This document shows positions 8,908 to 16,579 of a stretch of DNA of 40,835 nucleotides, piece by piece. A program made the position numbers and the translations under genes. The notes under the pieces are model-generated. The model was not told where the DNA came from. It did no database searches and worked only from the letters and a program-made list of their open reading frames with translations. Numbering within the stretch: the stretch's first letter is position 1; the number at the start of each line of letters is the position of its first letter. The DNA comes from Hyphomicrobiaceae bacterium. GTDB taxonomy: Bacteria; Pseudomonadota; Alphaproteobacteria; Rhizobiales; Hyphomicrobiaceae. The stretch spans positions 1-40,835 of the forward strand of contig JANYHF010000078.1 in NCBI GenBank assembly GCA_025359185.1. Reading direction: 5' to 3'.

Positions 8908-9765
8908 ATGATCCGTCGCGCAAGAAACGTCCCGATTGCCGCGTTTGTCTGCTTGGCGGCTGGCACGGTCACAGCGCTCGCTGCGACCGTCTCGCCTCCC
9001 GAGGCCAGCAAGCTCGCGCCACACCGGGCCATCTACGACCTCGAACTGGGCAACACCCGGCAGTCGTCGTCGGTGACGTCAGTCAAAGGCCGGCTGGTGT
9101 TCGAGTTCACCGGTAGCGTCTGCGAGGGCTTCACCCAGAACATGCGCTTTGTCATGAATATCAACAACCGCGACGGCGGCTCAACCTTGAGCGATCTGCG
9201 CTCGAACACATTCGAAAGCTCGGGCGGCGACAGTTTCAAGTTCAACTTCAACGACTTCCAAAACGACGAAGCCACCGATACCACCATGGGTAATGCCGTC
9301 CGCGAGGATCAGGGCGGCGCCGTGGCGGTCAGCCTTGCCAAGCCGCAGGAAAGCAAGGTGTCATTGCCAGCGGGAACGCTGTTCCCCGTGCAGCAGACCA
9401 TCGCCCTCTTGGCAGCGGCCATGCGTGGCGATCACATGCTGGCGGCCGAGCTCTATGATGGCTCCGACAAGGGGCAGAAGGCGTTTTTCACCAATTCGGT
9501 CATCGGCGTCGCCCAGCTCGCCAGCCCCGACCTGGAGCCGGTGAAAAATGCCGAGCGGCTGGCCAAGCTCAAGTCCTGGCCCGTCACCATCGCCTATTTC
9601 GATCACGGCAGCTCCAAAGCTGGCGGGCTTCCTGCGCACGAAATGTCGTTCCAGTTCTACGAGAACGGCGTCATCCGCAAGCTTGCCCTCGACTATGGCA
9701 CTCTGCAGCTGCGCGGCACGCTCTCGCAGCTTGAGTTTCTTGAGCCCGCAAAGTGCACGAATTGA
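8908..9765 (+). CDS. eipB: EipB family (DUF1849) periplasmic envelope-integrity protein
   Basis: The 285-aa protein matches the DUF1849 family, whose Brucella member EipB is a periplasmic protein needed for cell-envelope integrity. It has an N-terminal signal peptide (about residues 1-25), then LAPHRAIYDLELG, a family hallmark. C72 (GSVCEGFTQN) and C283 (EPAKCTN) sit where EipB has its structural disulfide. The fold is a beta-spiral; no enzymatic activity is known. It is transcribed away from the GDPD operon across a gap of about 140 bp between the chosen start codons. Its stop directly abuts the stop of the convergent DUF3572 gene. Confidence 0.88.
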   Translation: MIRRARNVPIAAFVCLAAGTVTALAATVSPPEASKLAPHRAIYDLELGNTRQSSSVTSVKGRLVFEFTGSVCEGFTQNMRFVMNINNRDGGSTLSDLRSNTFESSGGDSFKFNFNDFQNDEATDTTMGNAVREDQGGAVAVSLAKPQESKVSLPAGTLFPVQQTIALLAAAMRGDHMLAAELYDGSDKGQKAFFTNSVIGVAQLASPDLEPVKNAERLAKLKSWPVTIAYFDHGSSKAGGLPAHEMSFQFYENGVIRKLALDYGTLQLRGTLSQLEFLEPAKCTN

Positions 9766-10056
9766 TCAGAACTGAGGCTGGCGGTTGCCGCTGAGTTGGG
9801 CCTCGGCTTCGCCGATGCGGGCTGGATCAATGCCCAATTGCGCAGCGAATACCAGCAAAAGTGATTCGTCGGCCCGAATATGGGTCAGGACGGCGGTCTG
9901 GAAGGCGGCGGTTCCGGCCAGAGCGCGGATATCGCCGGGCGCGACGCCGCTCACCGACAAGAACCGGCCGATGCGCTCGGGTTGATCGGCCAGCACAGCC
10001 AATCCCGCCAGTGCGATAGCCTGGGCCTCTTCCGTTGTCATGGCATGGCGGCGCAT
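9766..10056 (-). CDS. DUF3572 family protein
   Basis: The 96-aa predicted soluble, mostly helical protein belongs to the alphaproteobacterial DUF3572 family, recognised from TEEAQAIALAGLAVLADQPE and FLSVSGVAPGDIR. Its function is unknown. I chose the ATG at 10056 because GGGAG lies 7 nt upstream; a start at 10041 would remove five residues and the frame stays open to 10086. Its stop codon abuts the eipB stop (TGATCA), leaving no room for a terminator. It diverges from divK, with about 200 bp between them. Confidence 0.82.
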   Translation of the reverse strand: MRRHAMTTEEAQAIALAGLAVLADQPERIGRFLSVSGVAPGDIRALAGTAAFQTAVLTHIRADESLLLVFAAQLGIDPARIGEAEAQLSGNRQPQF

Positions 10057-10099
10057 GGTTGATCTCCCGATTGACGCCCAAAACAAATCGCAAGCACGA

Positions 10100-10114
10100 T
10101 TAAATACTTACTTA
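10100..10114. promoter_or_regulatory. Candidate CtrA box upstream of divK
   Basis: TTAA at 10100-10103, seven bases, then CTTA at 10111-10114 matches seven of the eight fixed positions of the CtrA consensus TTAA-N7-TTAA. It lies about 150 bp before the divK start, in the divergent intergenic region. DivK acts upstream of CtrA in alphaproteobacteria, so feedback would make sense; this is an inference from motif and position only. Confidence 0.4.
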
Positions 10115-10260
10115 CAGCTTTCAGGCATCCTAGGCTTTGTCATACCAGGAAGAATCGGGATCAACCGGCACTTGGCATGATCTGAGTTCGCGTCATTGGC
10201 GTCCCAGATCGAAGTGGGTTCGGGCAGCCAGACACGGCCTCAGAGGCGAAGGCGGTAAAC

Positions 10261-10632
10261 ATGGCCAAGACTGTATTGATTGTCGAGGACAACGAGTTGA
10301 ACATGAAACTGTTCCACGACGTTCTCGATGCGCATGGATACGACACTTTGCAGACGCGGACGGGACTGGAAGCGCTGGCGCTCGCGCGCAAGTACCACCC
10401 CGACCTCATTCTGATGGACATTCAGCTGCCGGAGGTTTCCGGACTGGAGGTCACAAAGTGGCTCAAGGAGGATGACTCCTTGCGCGATATCCCAGTCGTT
10501 GCCGTGACAGCGTTCGCCATGAAGGGAGACGAGGAACGGATCCGGCAGGGCGGCTGCGAGGCTTATATCTCCAAGCCCATTTCGGTTCCGATGTTCCTTG
10601 GCACAGTGCGGCAGTTTATCGGGCCAGCCTGA
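10261..10632 (+). CDS. divK: Single-domain response regulator DivK
   Basis: DivK is a receiver-only protein of the alphaproteobacterial cell-cycle phosphorelay. It is phosphorylated or dephosphorylated by the DivJ and PleC kinases and acts through DivL and CckA to lower CtrA activity. The 123-aa protein is one REC domain: acidic pair E9-D10, phospho-acceptor D53 ([13 protein letters not shown]), the TAFAMKGDE switch region and K105 in SKPIS. There is no output domain. The DivK-typical opening [20 protein letters not shown] separates it from general CheY proteins. pleD follows after 37 nt, the same pairing as in Caulobacter. Confidence 0.95.
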   Translation: MAKTVLIVEDNELNMKLFHDVLDAHGYDTLQTRTGLEALALARKYHPDLILMDIQLPEVSGLEVTKWLKEDDSLRDIPVVAVTAFAMKGDEERIRQGGCEAYISKPISVPMFLGTVRQFIGPA

Positions 10633-10669
10633 TCAATGCCGTTGGTGGGTAAGTGAGCGAGGGCTGACG

Positions 10670-12043
10670 ATGACTGCGCGCGTTCTGGTGGTGGATGATA
10701 TCCTCGCCAATGTGAAGCTCTTGGAAGCCCGGCTCAGCGCCGAGTATTTCGAAGTGCTGACAGCCAGCAATGGCCCCGATGCCCTTGAGATTTGTGCGCG
10801 TGAGCGTGCCGATATCGTCTTGCTCGATGTCATGATGCCCGGCATGGACGGCTTCGAAGTCTGCCGCCGTTTGAAATCAAATCCGCGTACACAGCATATC
10901 CCCGTGATCATGGTCACGGCGCTTGATCAGACCTCGGACCGTGTGCAGGGCCTCGAGGCAGGTGCCGACGACTTCCTCACTAAGCCCGTTGATGACATCG
11001 CTCTCATCACTCGCGTGCGCAATTTTGCGCGCCTTAAGACACTCACCGATGAAATGCGGATGCGCGCCAACACCGGCGAGCAGATGGGCCTTTTAGAGGC
11101 CATGCAGCAAAAGCATCAGGCCAGCACCGAGGGCGGGCGGTTGCTCATTGTCGATGATCATCCGCGTTCGGCGCAACGTATGGTCGAGGCGCTGGAAAAA
11201 GAGCACACGTCGCATTTGGAAGCCGATCCGCAAGTTGCTCTTCAGCGCCTGATTGCCGGCCAGTTCGATCTGGTGATGGTCAGTCTCAGCCTCGAAGGCT
11301 CGGATGGCCTGCGCTTGTGCTCGCAGATCCGCGCCCTCGACAAGCACCGGCATACGCCGATTGTCGTGCTCGTGGAGCCAGGTGCTGAGGCGCGTCTGCT
11401 GCGCGGCCTCGACCTTGGCGTCAATGACTACCTGATGCGCCCAATCGACCGCAACGAGATGCTTGCACGCGTGCGCACCCAGATCCGCCGCCGCCGCTAC
11501 ACCGATTTTCTGCGCAACCGCTTGGAGCAAAGCGTCGAAGCCGCGGTGACCGATCCGCTGACGGGACTGCACAACCGGCGGTATATGGAGAGCCACCTGC
11601 GCACGCTGGTGGAAGAGTCGCTGCACAAAGGCCGCGCGCTGTCGATGCTGGTTGCCGATATCGATCACTTCAAGCAGGTCAACGACCGCTTTGGCCACGA
11701 CGTGGGCGATGTCGTGCTGCGCGAATTTGCGGCGCGCCTGAAGCGCAATACCCGGGGCATTGACCTGGCTTGCCGGATGGGTGGCGAGGAATTTGTGGTG
11801 ATCATGCCGGACACCGATATTGAGAAGGCGTGCCGGGTCGGCGAGCGGCTGCGGAGCGGCACGGCGGGCGAGCTGTTCAAGATCAGCCAGGGCGGCGAGA
11901 GCATCACGGTGACGGCCAGTGTTGGTGTCGCCTCGCTCGAGATGGCCAACGATACCAGCGAAACGATCTTCAAACGGGCCGACCAAGCGCTCTACAGCGC
12001 CAAACGGACCGGCCGCAACAAAGTGGTGTCAGATGCGGCGTGA
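10670..12043 (+). CDS. pleD: Diguanylate cyclase response regulator PleD
   Basis: PleD makes cyclic di-GMP from two GTP when phosphorylated, driving polar development and motility-to-sessile transitions. From the ATG at 10670 (GAGGG upstream) it has 457 aa: REC1 (about 1-120) with phospho-acceptor D53, REC2 (about 150-270) in which the acceptor position in LVMVSLSLEGSDG is not aspartate, and a GGDEF domain (about 290-455) with active GGEEF at 371-375. R362-G-I-D365, five residues before, is an intact RxxD inhibitory site for c-di-GMP feedback. A degenerate adaptor REC2 is normal for PleD. The frame is open upstream to 10598, but that part overlaps divK and is not expected to be translated. 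Confidence 0.96.
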   Translation: MTARVLVVDDILANVKLLEARLSAEYFEVLTASNGPDALEICARERADIVLLDVMMPGMDGFEVCRRLKSNPRTQHIPVIMVTALDQTSDRVQGLEAGADDFLTKPVDDIALITRVRNFARLKTLTDEMRMRANTGEQMGLLEAMQQKHQASTEGGRLLIVDDHPRSAQRMVEALEKEHTSHLEADPQVALQRLIAGQFDLVMVSLSLEGSDGLRLCSQIRALDKHRHTPIVVLVEPGAEARLLRGLDLGVNDYLMRPIDRNEMLARVRTQIRRRRYTDFLRNRLEQSVEAAVTDPLTGLHNRRYMESHLRTLVEESLHKGRALSMLVADIDHFKQVNDRFGHDVGDVVLREFAARLKRNTRGIDLACRMGGEEFVVIMPDTDIEKACRVGERLRSGTAGELFKISQGGESITVTASVGVASLEMANDTSETIFKRADQALYSAKRTGRNKVVSDAA

Positions 12044-12547
12044 AATCAGATCTGTGGATAACTAAGAAAAACGCGTTGCACTTAAAGTTTTATCTTGATT
12101 CGCCACGCTCTACGGATGTACGCAATGCATTGTGGAACGAATGCGTGGGCGAAGGAAAAAAACCGGAACATTCGCTTCAGTCAGATACACGCCACAATCT
12201 CGTGACATTCTCCTGGTGTCATTCGTCTGAGGCTGTTGGGCCGTTAACGCTCGCCAAACATAGGATTGGCGCGAGGCCACACGGTCTGAGACAGTGCGGT
12301 ATTCAAAGTTCGAGCCGTGACCAACGCCCTCTTTGGTCTGAAGCTCGAAGAAGGGCTCGTAGCTACCTCGGATCGACCCCGCTACCGAGTAGTTATGGGC
12401 CCTTCATCGATTCGAGCGTGATCTAAGCGATCCGCTCCGAGGCAAAAATCAATGTGCCAGTGAAGGTGTGTCTTGCGAGGTAGGCAAGTAGCGCGCCGCC
12501 ACCCGCCTAGGCCCCGGCGGCACAAGCCGCCATTTCTCCGGCCCGGC
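12044..12547. other. 500-bp region without a recognised gene, between pleD and rpmG
   Basis: No convincing coding frame is present. Visible elements are a perfect 9-mer DnaA-box match (TGTGGATAA, 12053-12061) in a short A/T-rich stretch, a hairpin with arms CTCGCCAA (12250-12257) and TTGGCGCGAG (12266-12275), and a GGCGGC-ACAA-GCCGCC stem at 12516-12531. No tRNA or other structured RNA that I know can be recognised. Base composition up to about 12250 is more A/T-rich than neighbouring genes. Confidence 0.5.
12516..12531 (-). terminator. Possible terminator hairpin after rpmG
   Basis: A perfect 6-bp GC stem with an ACAA loop lies 17 nt past the rpmG stop. There is no T tract in the rpmG direction, so a role in termination is tentative. 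Confidence 0.35.
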
Positions 12548-12715
12548 CTACTTGATCTTGGTTTCCTTGAACTCAACGTGCTTGCGCGCGACAGGGTCAT
12601 ACTTGTTGGAGACCATCTTTTCCGTCATCGTGCGCGGATTCTTCTTCGTCACGTAAAAAAATCCCGTGCCGGCGCTGCTGAGCAGCTTGATCTTCAGTGT
12701 TGCTGGCTTTGCCAT
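12548..12715 (-). CDS. rpmG: 50S ribosomal protein L33
   Basis: This short gene encodes a 55-aa basic protein that reads [20 protein letters not shown], then [14 protein letters not shown] and [18 protein letters not shown], the standard bacterial L33 sequence and length. L33 sits near the E site of the 50S subunit. It lacks the CxxC pairs of the zinc-binding L33 paralogue, so it is the cysteine-free type. Finding rpmG beside pleD matches the order I expect in Hyphomicrobiales. It lies about 110 bp downstream of the NUDIX gene in the same orientation. Confidence 0.96.
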   Translation of the reverse strand: MAKPATLKIKLLSSAGTGFFYVTKKNPRTMTEKMVSNKYDPVARKHVEFKETKIK

Positions 12716-12828
12716 GGTGCTCTCGCTTGGTCTGATGGCGCGAGCTCAAGAACCCGCTATGGCGACGGTTGCGCCACGCGCAGCCCATCTGATGTTGGAG
12801 CGCAGTTTTAGTCGCGCGACTTGCGAAG

Positions 12829-13569
12829 TCAAGCGCCGCGAGCGGTTGGCTGGCGAGCAATGACCTCCCGCTGCCAGCCGTCGCGGCCATTGAGGAAATA
12901 AGGGACCGGCGCGCGGTCCCGTTCGGCGGGTGCGAGCTGCAGATAGCGCTCCGCTTCCTCCAAAACGCTTAAGGTCATATTGTGCAAGTCCATCTCGCGC
13001 GCTTGGGCAAATGTCACCCACGCAAGGTCCTCGAATTCACCGTCGGTCGCTTGCGTCCGCAAGGCAATATCGTCGCCTGAGGCCAGGAAAAACCGGGCGT
13101 CGAAGCGGCGTGACCGGCCTGGCGGCGTGATGGCCCTGGCGATGAAAGCCAAAGTGGAGAGCTTGGGCGTATAGCCGTGGGCGACGAAGGGCTGCCAGCC
13201 TAGTGGCGGGTCTTCCAGCACTCTGGCAGCTGGCGCTCCCAGCAAAAGCCCGGTTTCCTCGAAGGTCTCCCGAATGGCTGCAAGCGCAAATACTTCTGGC
13301 GACATGGAGCCCGATATCGCCTTCATGTCGTGCAGCAGCGGATGACGCTCGCTGTCGCGCAACCTGCCGTCCGTCCGCAACTGCGCGTCCGCTGGATCGA
13401 CGCTGCCGCCTGGAAACACAAACTTGCCGGGCGCAAAAACCTGTGTTTGCCGCCGTTTGCCCAGCAGCACTAGGCGTCGCCCGGGTTGTTCATCGACAAT
13501 GATCAGCGTTGCCGCATCGCGCGGTTCGTCGCCAGCCGGCGCGATGTCCCCATTAGGCCAGCCGGTCAT
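12829..13569 (-). CDS. NUDIX hydrolase (NUDT19-like)
   Basis: The 246-aa protein is a NUDIX-superfamily hydrolase, which cleaves nucleoside diphosphates linked to another moiety. KFVFPGGSVDPAD leads into a long insert before the helical part of the NUDIX box, EVFALAAIRETFEETGLLL. The RExxEE core is intact, but the glycine that should precede the first Glu by six residues is displaced by one. The insert between FPGG and the box is reminiscent of NUDT19/NUDT7-type coenzyme A diphosphatases, though the substrate cannot be read from sequence. Its start overlaps the end of the DUF983 gene by 17 nt, so they are co-transcribed. Confidence 0.88.
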   Translation of the reverse strand: MTGWPNGDIAPAGDEPRDAATLIIVDEQPGRRLVLLGKRRQTQVFAPGKFVFPGGSVDPADAQLRTDGRLRDSERHPLLHDMKAISGSMSPEVFALAAIRETFEETGLLLGAPAARVLEDPPLGWQPFVAHGYTPKLSTLAFIARAITPPGRSRRFDARFFLASGDDIALRTQATDGEFEDLAWVTFAQAREMDLHNMTLSVLEEAERYLQLAPAERDRAPVPYFLNGRDGWQREVIARQPTARGA

Positions 13570-14113
13570 CGGCTGGCTCTTGATAAAACGGATCGTAGTC
13601 GATGAAGGCGGTGCCGGTCTTGCGGGTGGCGGGATCGAAGCCGTGCATCCTAAATGCCCATTGCAGGCCGATCAGCGCGCCCTTGATGCAAGGCAACAGT
13701 AAGAGGCACAGCGCGATGGCGATCAAGGGCCAGGCCGTCATCTGCACCCACATCGGCGGGGAGAACGCAACTTCGACGGCGAGGGCCGCTCCGACCACGA
13801 TGTGGCCGACGATCAGAATGACGAAGTAGGGAGGGGCATCGTCAGCGCGCTGGTGATGCAACTCTTCCTGGCAGTGCGGGCAACTTGCATTGACCTTCAG
13901 GTAAGCGCCGAATAGGCGGCCGATGCCGCAGTTCGGGCAGCGCAACGTGAGGCCGCGCGACATTGCTTGCCACAGCGCGCGGGTGGTGGCCTCCCGTTGC
14001 TTTAGAGACGCAGGAAGAACCGCAATTTTGTGTTCAATTGGCATACCCAAAACATCGGTCTTTGCGTCCCTGGGGTCAAGGGGACCGATCGACCCGGTTC
14101 GCCGGACAGCCAT
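13553..14113 (-). CDS. DUF983 family membrane protein with zinc ribbon
   Basis: The 186-aa protein belongs to DUF983. A cytoplasmic zinc-ribbon-like part with CPNC and CPHC pairs (about residues 58-85) precedes two hydrophobic membrane segments, one beginning YFVILIVGHIVVGAAL and one in WPLIAIALCLLLLPC. Function is unknown; in some alphaproteobacteria the family lies near cytochrome oxidase genes, but that context is absent here. The first about 23 residues look unconserved, so the ATG at 14044 is an alternative start. It begins 12 nt after the rnr stop and overlaps the NUDIX gene. Confidence 0.82.
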   Translation of the reverse strand: MAVRRTGSIGPLDPRDAKTDVLGMPIEHKIAVLPASLKQREATTRALWQAMSRGLTLRCPNCGIGRLFGAYLKVNASCPHCQEELHHQRADDAPPYFVILIVGHIVVGAALAVEVAFSPPMWVQMTAWPLIAIALCLLLLPCIKGALIGLQWAFRMHGFDPATRKTGTAFIDYDPFYQEPADDRLA

Positions 14114-14125
14114 ACCGTGGCCGCA

Positions 14126-16471
14126 CTATCGCCGTCCCCGGCGCGGCGGCCGGCCTTGATGGCCGCGCTTGCCCAGTTTCAGCCCGCGCCCCTTGGTTGT
14201 ACCTTTTGTACCATCGGACAGCATCTCGAACCGAAGCGCGCCCGCCATCGGGATGGCTTCCACCAGCTTCACGTCCACCTTATCGCCCAACCGGTAGGTT
14301 TCGCCCGAGCGCTCGCCGATGAGCGCGTTATGCGCCTCGTCGTGATTGAAGAATTCGGCGCCCAGCGTGGAGATGGGGATGAACCCATCGGCGCCGGTTT
14401 CCAGCAGCCGTACGAACAGCCCACTCTTGGTCACGCCGGAAATGCGGGCCTTGAACGTTGCCCCGACATGCTCGGCTAGATGCGCCGCGATCAGCCGGTC
14501 GGTGGTTTCACGTTCGGCCGCCATCGCCCGGCGCTCGGTGTCGGAGATGGCCTGCGCCGTAACTTTCAGCCGGCCAATCTCTTCATCCGTCAGCCCATCC
14601 TTGCCCATCCCCAGTGCCCGGATCAAAGCCCGGTGGACAATGAGGTCGGCATAGCGGCGGATCGGTGAGGTGAAATGGGCGTATTTGGCCAGATGCAGGC
14701 CGAAATGGCCGTAGTTCTCGGGGTTGTATTCGGCTTGGCTTTGCGAGCGCAGCACCACTTCGTTCACGAGATCGGAGATATCTGTGCCCTTGGTGCGCTC
14801 CAGCAACGTGTTGAACTGCTCCGGCGTCAGAATGCCGCCCTTTGGCAGGCCCGCATCGATGGTTTCGAGGAAGGTGCGCAAGGCGGCAAGTTTTGCTGGC
14901 GAGGGCTGGTCATGCACTCGGTAAACGAGCGGCGTGCGCTTGGCCTCAAGCGTCTCTGCGGCCGCCACGTTGGCCTGGATCATGAACTCCTCGATCAGCC
15001 GCATGGAGTCCAACCGCTCGGGCGTGGTGATCGAGGCGACCTTGCCGTCGGGGCCAATTTTGATCTTGCGCTCGGGCAGGTCCAGCTCCAGTGGCGAGCG
15101 TTCCTTACGCGCTTTGTCCAGCGCGGCCCAGGCGGACCACAACGGCTTTAGAATGCTGTCCTTGATCGTTGCCGCCGGACCGGGATCGCCGGTCCCATCG
15201 ATGGCCGCTTGCGCCTGTTGGTAGCTGAGTTTTGCCGCCGACCGCATCAACCCACGCGAAAAGGCGTGGCTGCGCTTCTTGCCGTACTGGTCGAACACCA
15301 AGCGCACGACGAGCACCGCGCGCAGCTCGCCACCTTTGAGCGAGAACAGATCGTTGGAGATTTTCTCCGGGAGCATTGGCACCACGCGGTCGGGGAAATA
15401 GACCGAGTTGCCGCGCTTCTCGGCTTCGCGGCTGAGATAGGTGCCAGGGCGGACGTAGAAGGACACATCGGCGATGGCGACGATGCAGACCCAGCCGCCG
15501 GGATTGCCGGGGGCGTCATCAGGCGCTGCCCAGACCGCGTCGTCATGGTCGCGCGCGTCGATGGGGTCAATGGTGATGAGCGGGATGTTTGTGAGGTCTT
15601 CGCGCCCAGTTGGGGTCAGCTTGGGCAGGTCGTCAAGCTCGCGCAACACCCGGTCAGGGAATTGGTCCGGGATGCCGTGAGCGTGAACCGCAATCAGGCT
15701 GATCTGGCGCTGGTCCAGGGGGTTGCCGAGCCGCTCGACAATTCTTGCGCGCGTCAGGCTTCCTCGTCCCGTGCGGGCGATATCGAAGCGCACCAGTTCG
15801 CCGTCCACCGCGCCGCCATCGTCGCCCGCCTCGATCCGCCAGTCCTTCAGCTGCTTGCGGTCCACCGGCTGTAGGGTGCCACCGCGCCCTCGCGAGTCGG
15901 CCCGGTAGATACCGAGCAAACGGCGGCGCTCGCGGTCGAGCTTTTTTATCGGGTAGGCTTCGTAACTGTACTCGCCTTGCTCCGCAAGCGGCTCAATGCG
16001 CGCCAGCATTTTGTCGCCAGCACCGATGGCGCCCCCTCCTGCATCGCCAAACCGGTCGAGCCGGATCAGCACCGGCGGCGGAGTGCCCTCCTCATCGCGG
16101 TCCCAGTCGATAGGCTCGCCATAGAGGTCGCCCTCTTTGTCCGTACCCAGCGCTTCGATCACGGCGGTTGCGGGCAATTTGCCGACGCTGCGGATGTTTT
16201 TCCGTGTGCTGTTGAGCTGCCCGGCCGCGGACAGCGACTTCAGCAGCTCTTTCATCCAGACCCGGTTTTCGCCCTTGATATTGAACGCCCGTGCGATCTC
16301 GCGGCGGCCCACTTTGCTTGGCGAGGAATTGACAAATTCGAGCACAGCTTCGCGCGTCGGCAGTCCGGGCGGACGAGCCAATGCCGGGCCCTGCTGCTGG
16401 ACAGATGATTTGGCGATCTTGCCCGGCTTGGCGCGTGTCGATTTGGATTTGCGGATGGGAGGTTTCACCAT
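14126..16471 (-). CDS. rnr: Ribonuclease R
   Basis: RNase R is a 3'-5' exoribonuclease that degrades structured RNA, including rRNA fragments and mRNA handled by trans-translation. From the ATG at 16471 it has 781 aa. A lysine-rich N-terminus and a winged-helix-like region are followed by cold-shock-type OB domains, the RNB catalytic domain with ITIDPIDARDHDDAVWA (about residues 300-312, the metal-binding aspartates), and a C-terminal S1 domain (GVTKSGLFVRLLETGADGFI). The basic tail rich in Gly, Arg and Lys is also typical. An upstream GTG at 16495 in the same frame would add eight residues. It follows topA with 108 bp between, occupied by a palindromic repeat. Confidence 0.96.
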   Translation of the reverse strand: MVKPPIRKSKSTRAKPGKIAKSSVQQQGPALARPPGLPTREAVLEFVNSSPSKVGRREIARAFNIKGENRVWMKELLKSLSAAGQLNSTRKNIRSVGKLPATAVIEALGTDKEGDLYGEPIDWDRDEEGTPPPVLIRLDRFGDAGGGAIGAGDKMLARIEPLAEQGEYSYEAYPIKKLDRERRRLLGIYRADSRGRGGTLQPVDRKQLKDWRIEAGDDGGAVDGELVRFDIARTGRGSLTRARIVERLGNPLDQRQISLIAVHAHGIPDQFPDRVLRELDDLPKLTPTGREDLTNIPLITIDPIDARDHDDAVWAAPDDAPGNPGGWVCIVAIADVSFYVRPGTYLSREAEKRGNSVYFPDRVVPMLPEKISNDLFSLKGGELRAVLVVRLVFDQYGKKRSHAFSRGLMRSAAKLSYQQAQAAIDGTGDPGPAATIKDSILKPLWSAWAALDKARKERSPLELDLPERKIKIGPDGKVASITTPERLDSMRLIEEFMIQANVAAAETLEAKRTPLVYRVHDQPSPAKLAALRTFLETIDAGLPKGGILTPEQFNTLLERTKGTDISDLVNEVVLRSQSQAEYNPENYGHFGLHLAKYAHFTSPIRRYADLIVHRALIRALGMGKDGLTDEEIGRLKVTAQAISDTERRAMAAERETTDRLIAAHLAEHVGATFKARISGVTKSGLFVRLLETGADGFIPISTLGAEFFNHDEAHNALIGERSGETYRLGDKVDVKLVEAIPMAGALRFEMLSDGTKGTTKGRGLKLGKRGHQGRPPRRGRR

Positions 16472-16487
16472 GCTGTAAGGCTCGTTC

Positions 16488-16554
16488 CGCAACACGCATC
16501 CTTCGAGACGCGCCTGAAGAGGCGCTCCTCAGGATGACGTCGTCCGGTGTTGCG
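16488..16554. repeat. Dispersed palindromic (REP-like) element between topA and rnr
   Basis: Outer arms CGCAACAC (16488-16495) and GTGTTGCG (16547-16554) enclose CATCCT/AGGATG and then GCGCCT-GAAG-AGGCGC (16510-16525). The core CATCCTTCGAGACGCGC with CTCCTCAGGATG is a motif I recall as abundant in intergenic regions of Bradyrhizobium-like genomes. It lies in the topA-rnr spacer and would fold in the transcript. Confidence 0.7.
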
Positions 16555-16579
16555 TGTCTGCCCGGAGCAGCGTTTCATC

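Noticed and set aside
12044-12547. Possible tRNA or replication origin in the pleD-rpmG gap
   Set aside because: GTTCGAGCC near 12309 recalls a T-arm, but no cloverleaf can be built around it, and one DnaA box without a cluster or origin genes does not support an origin.
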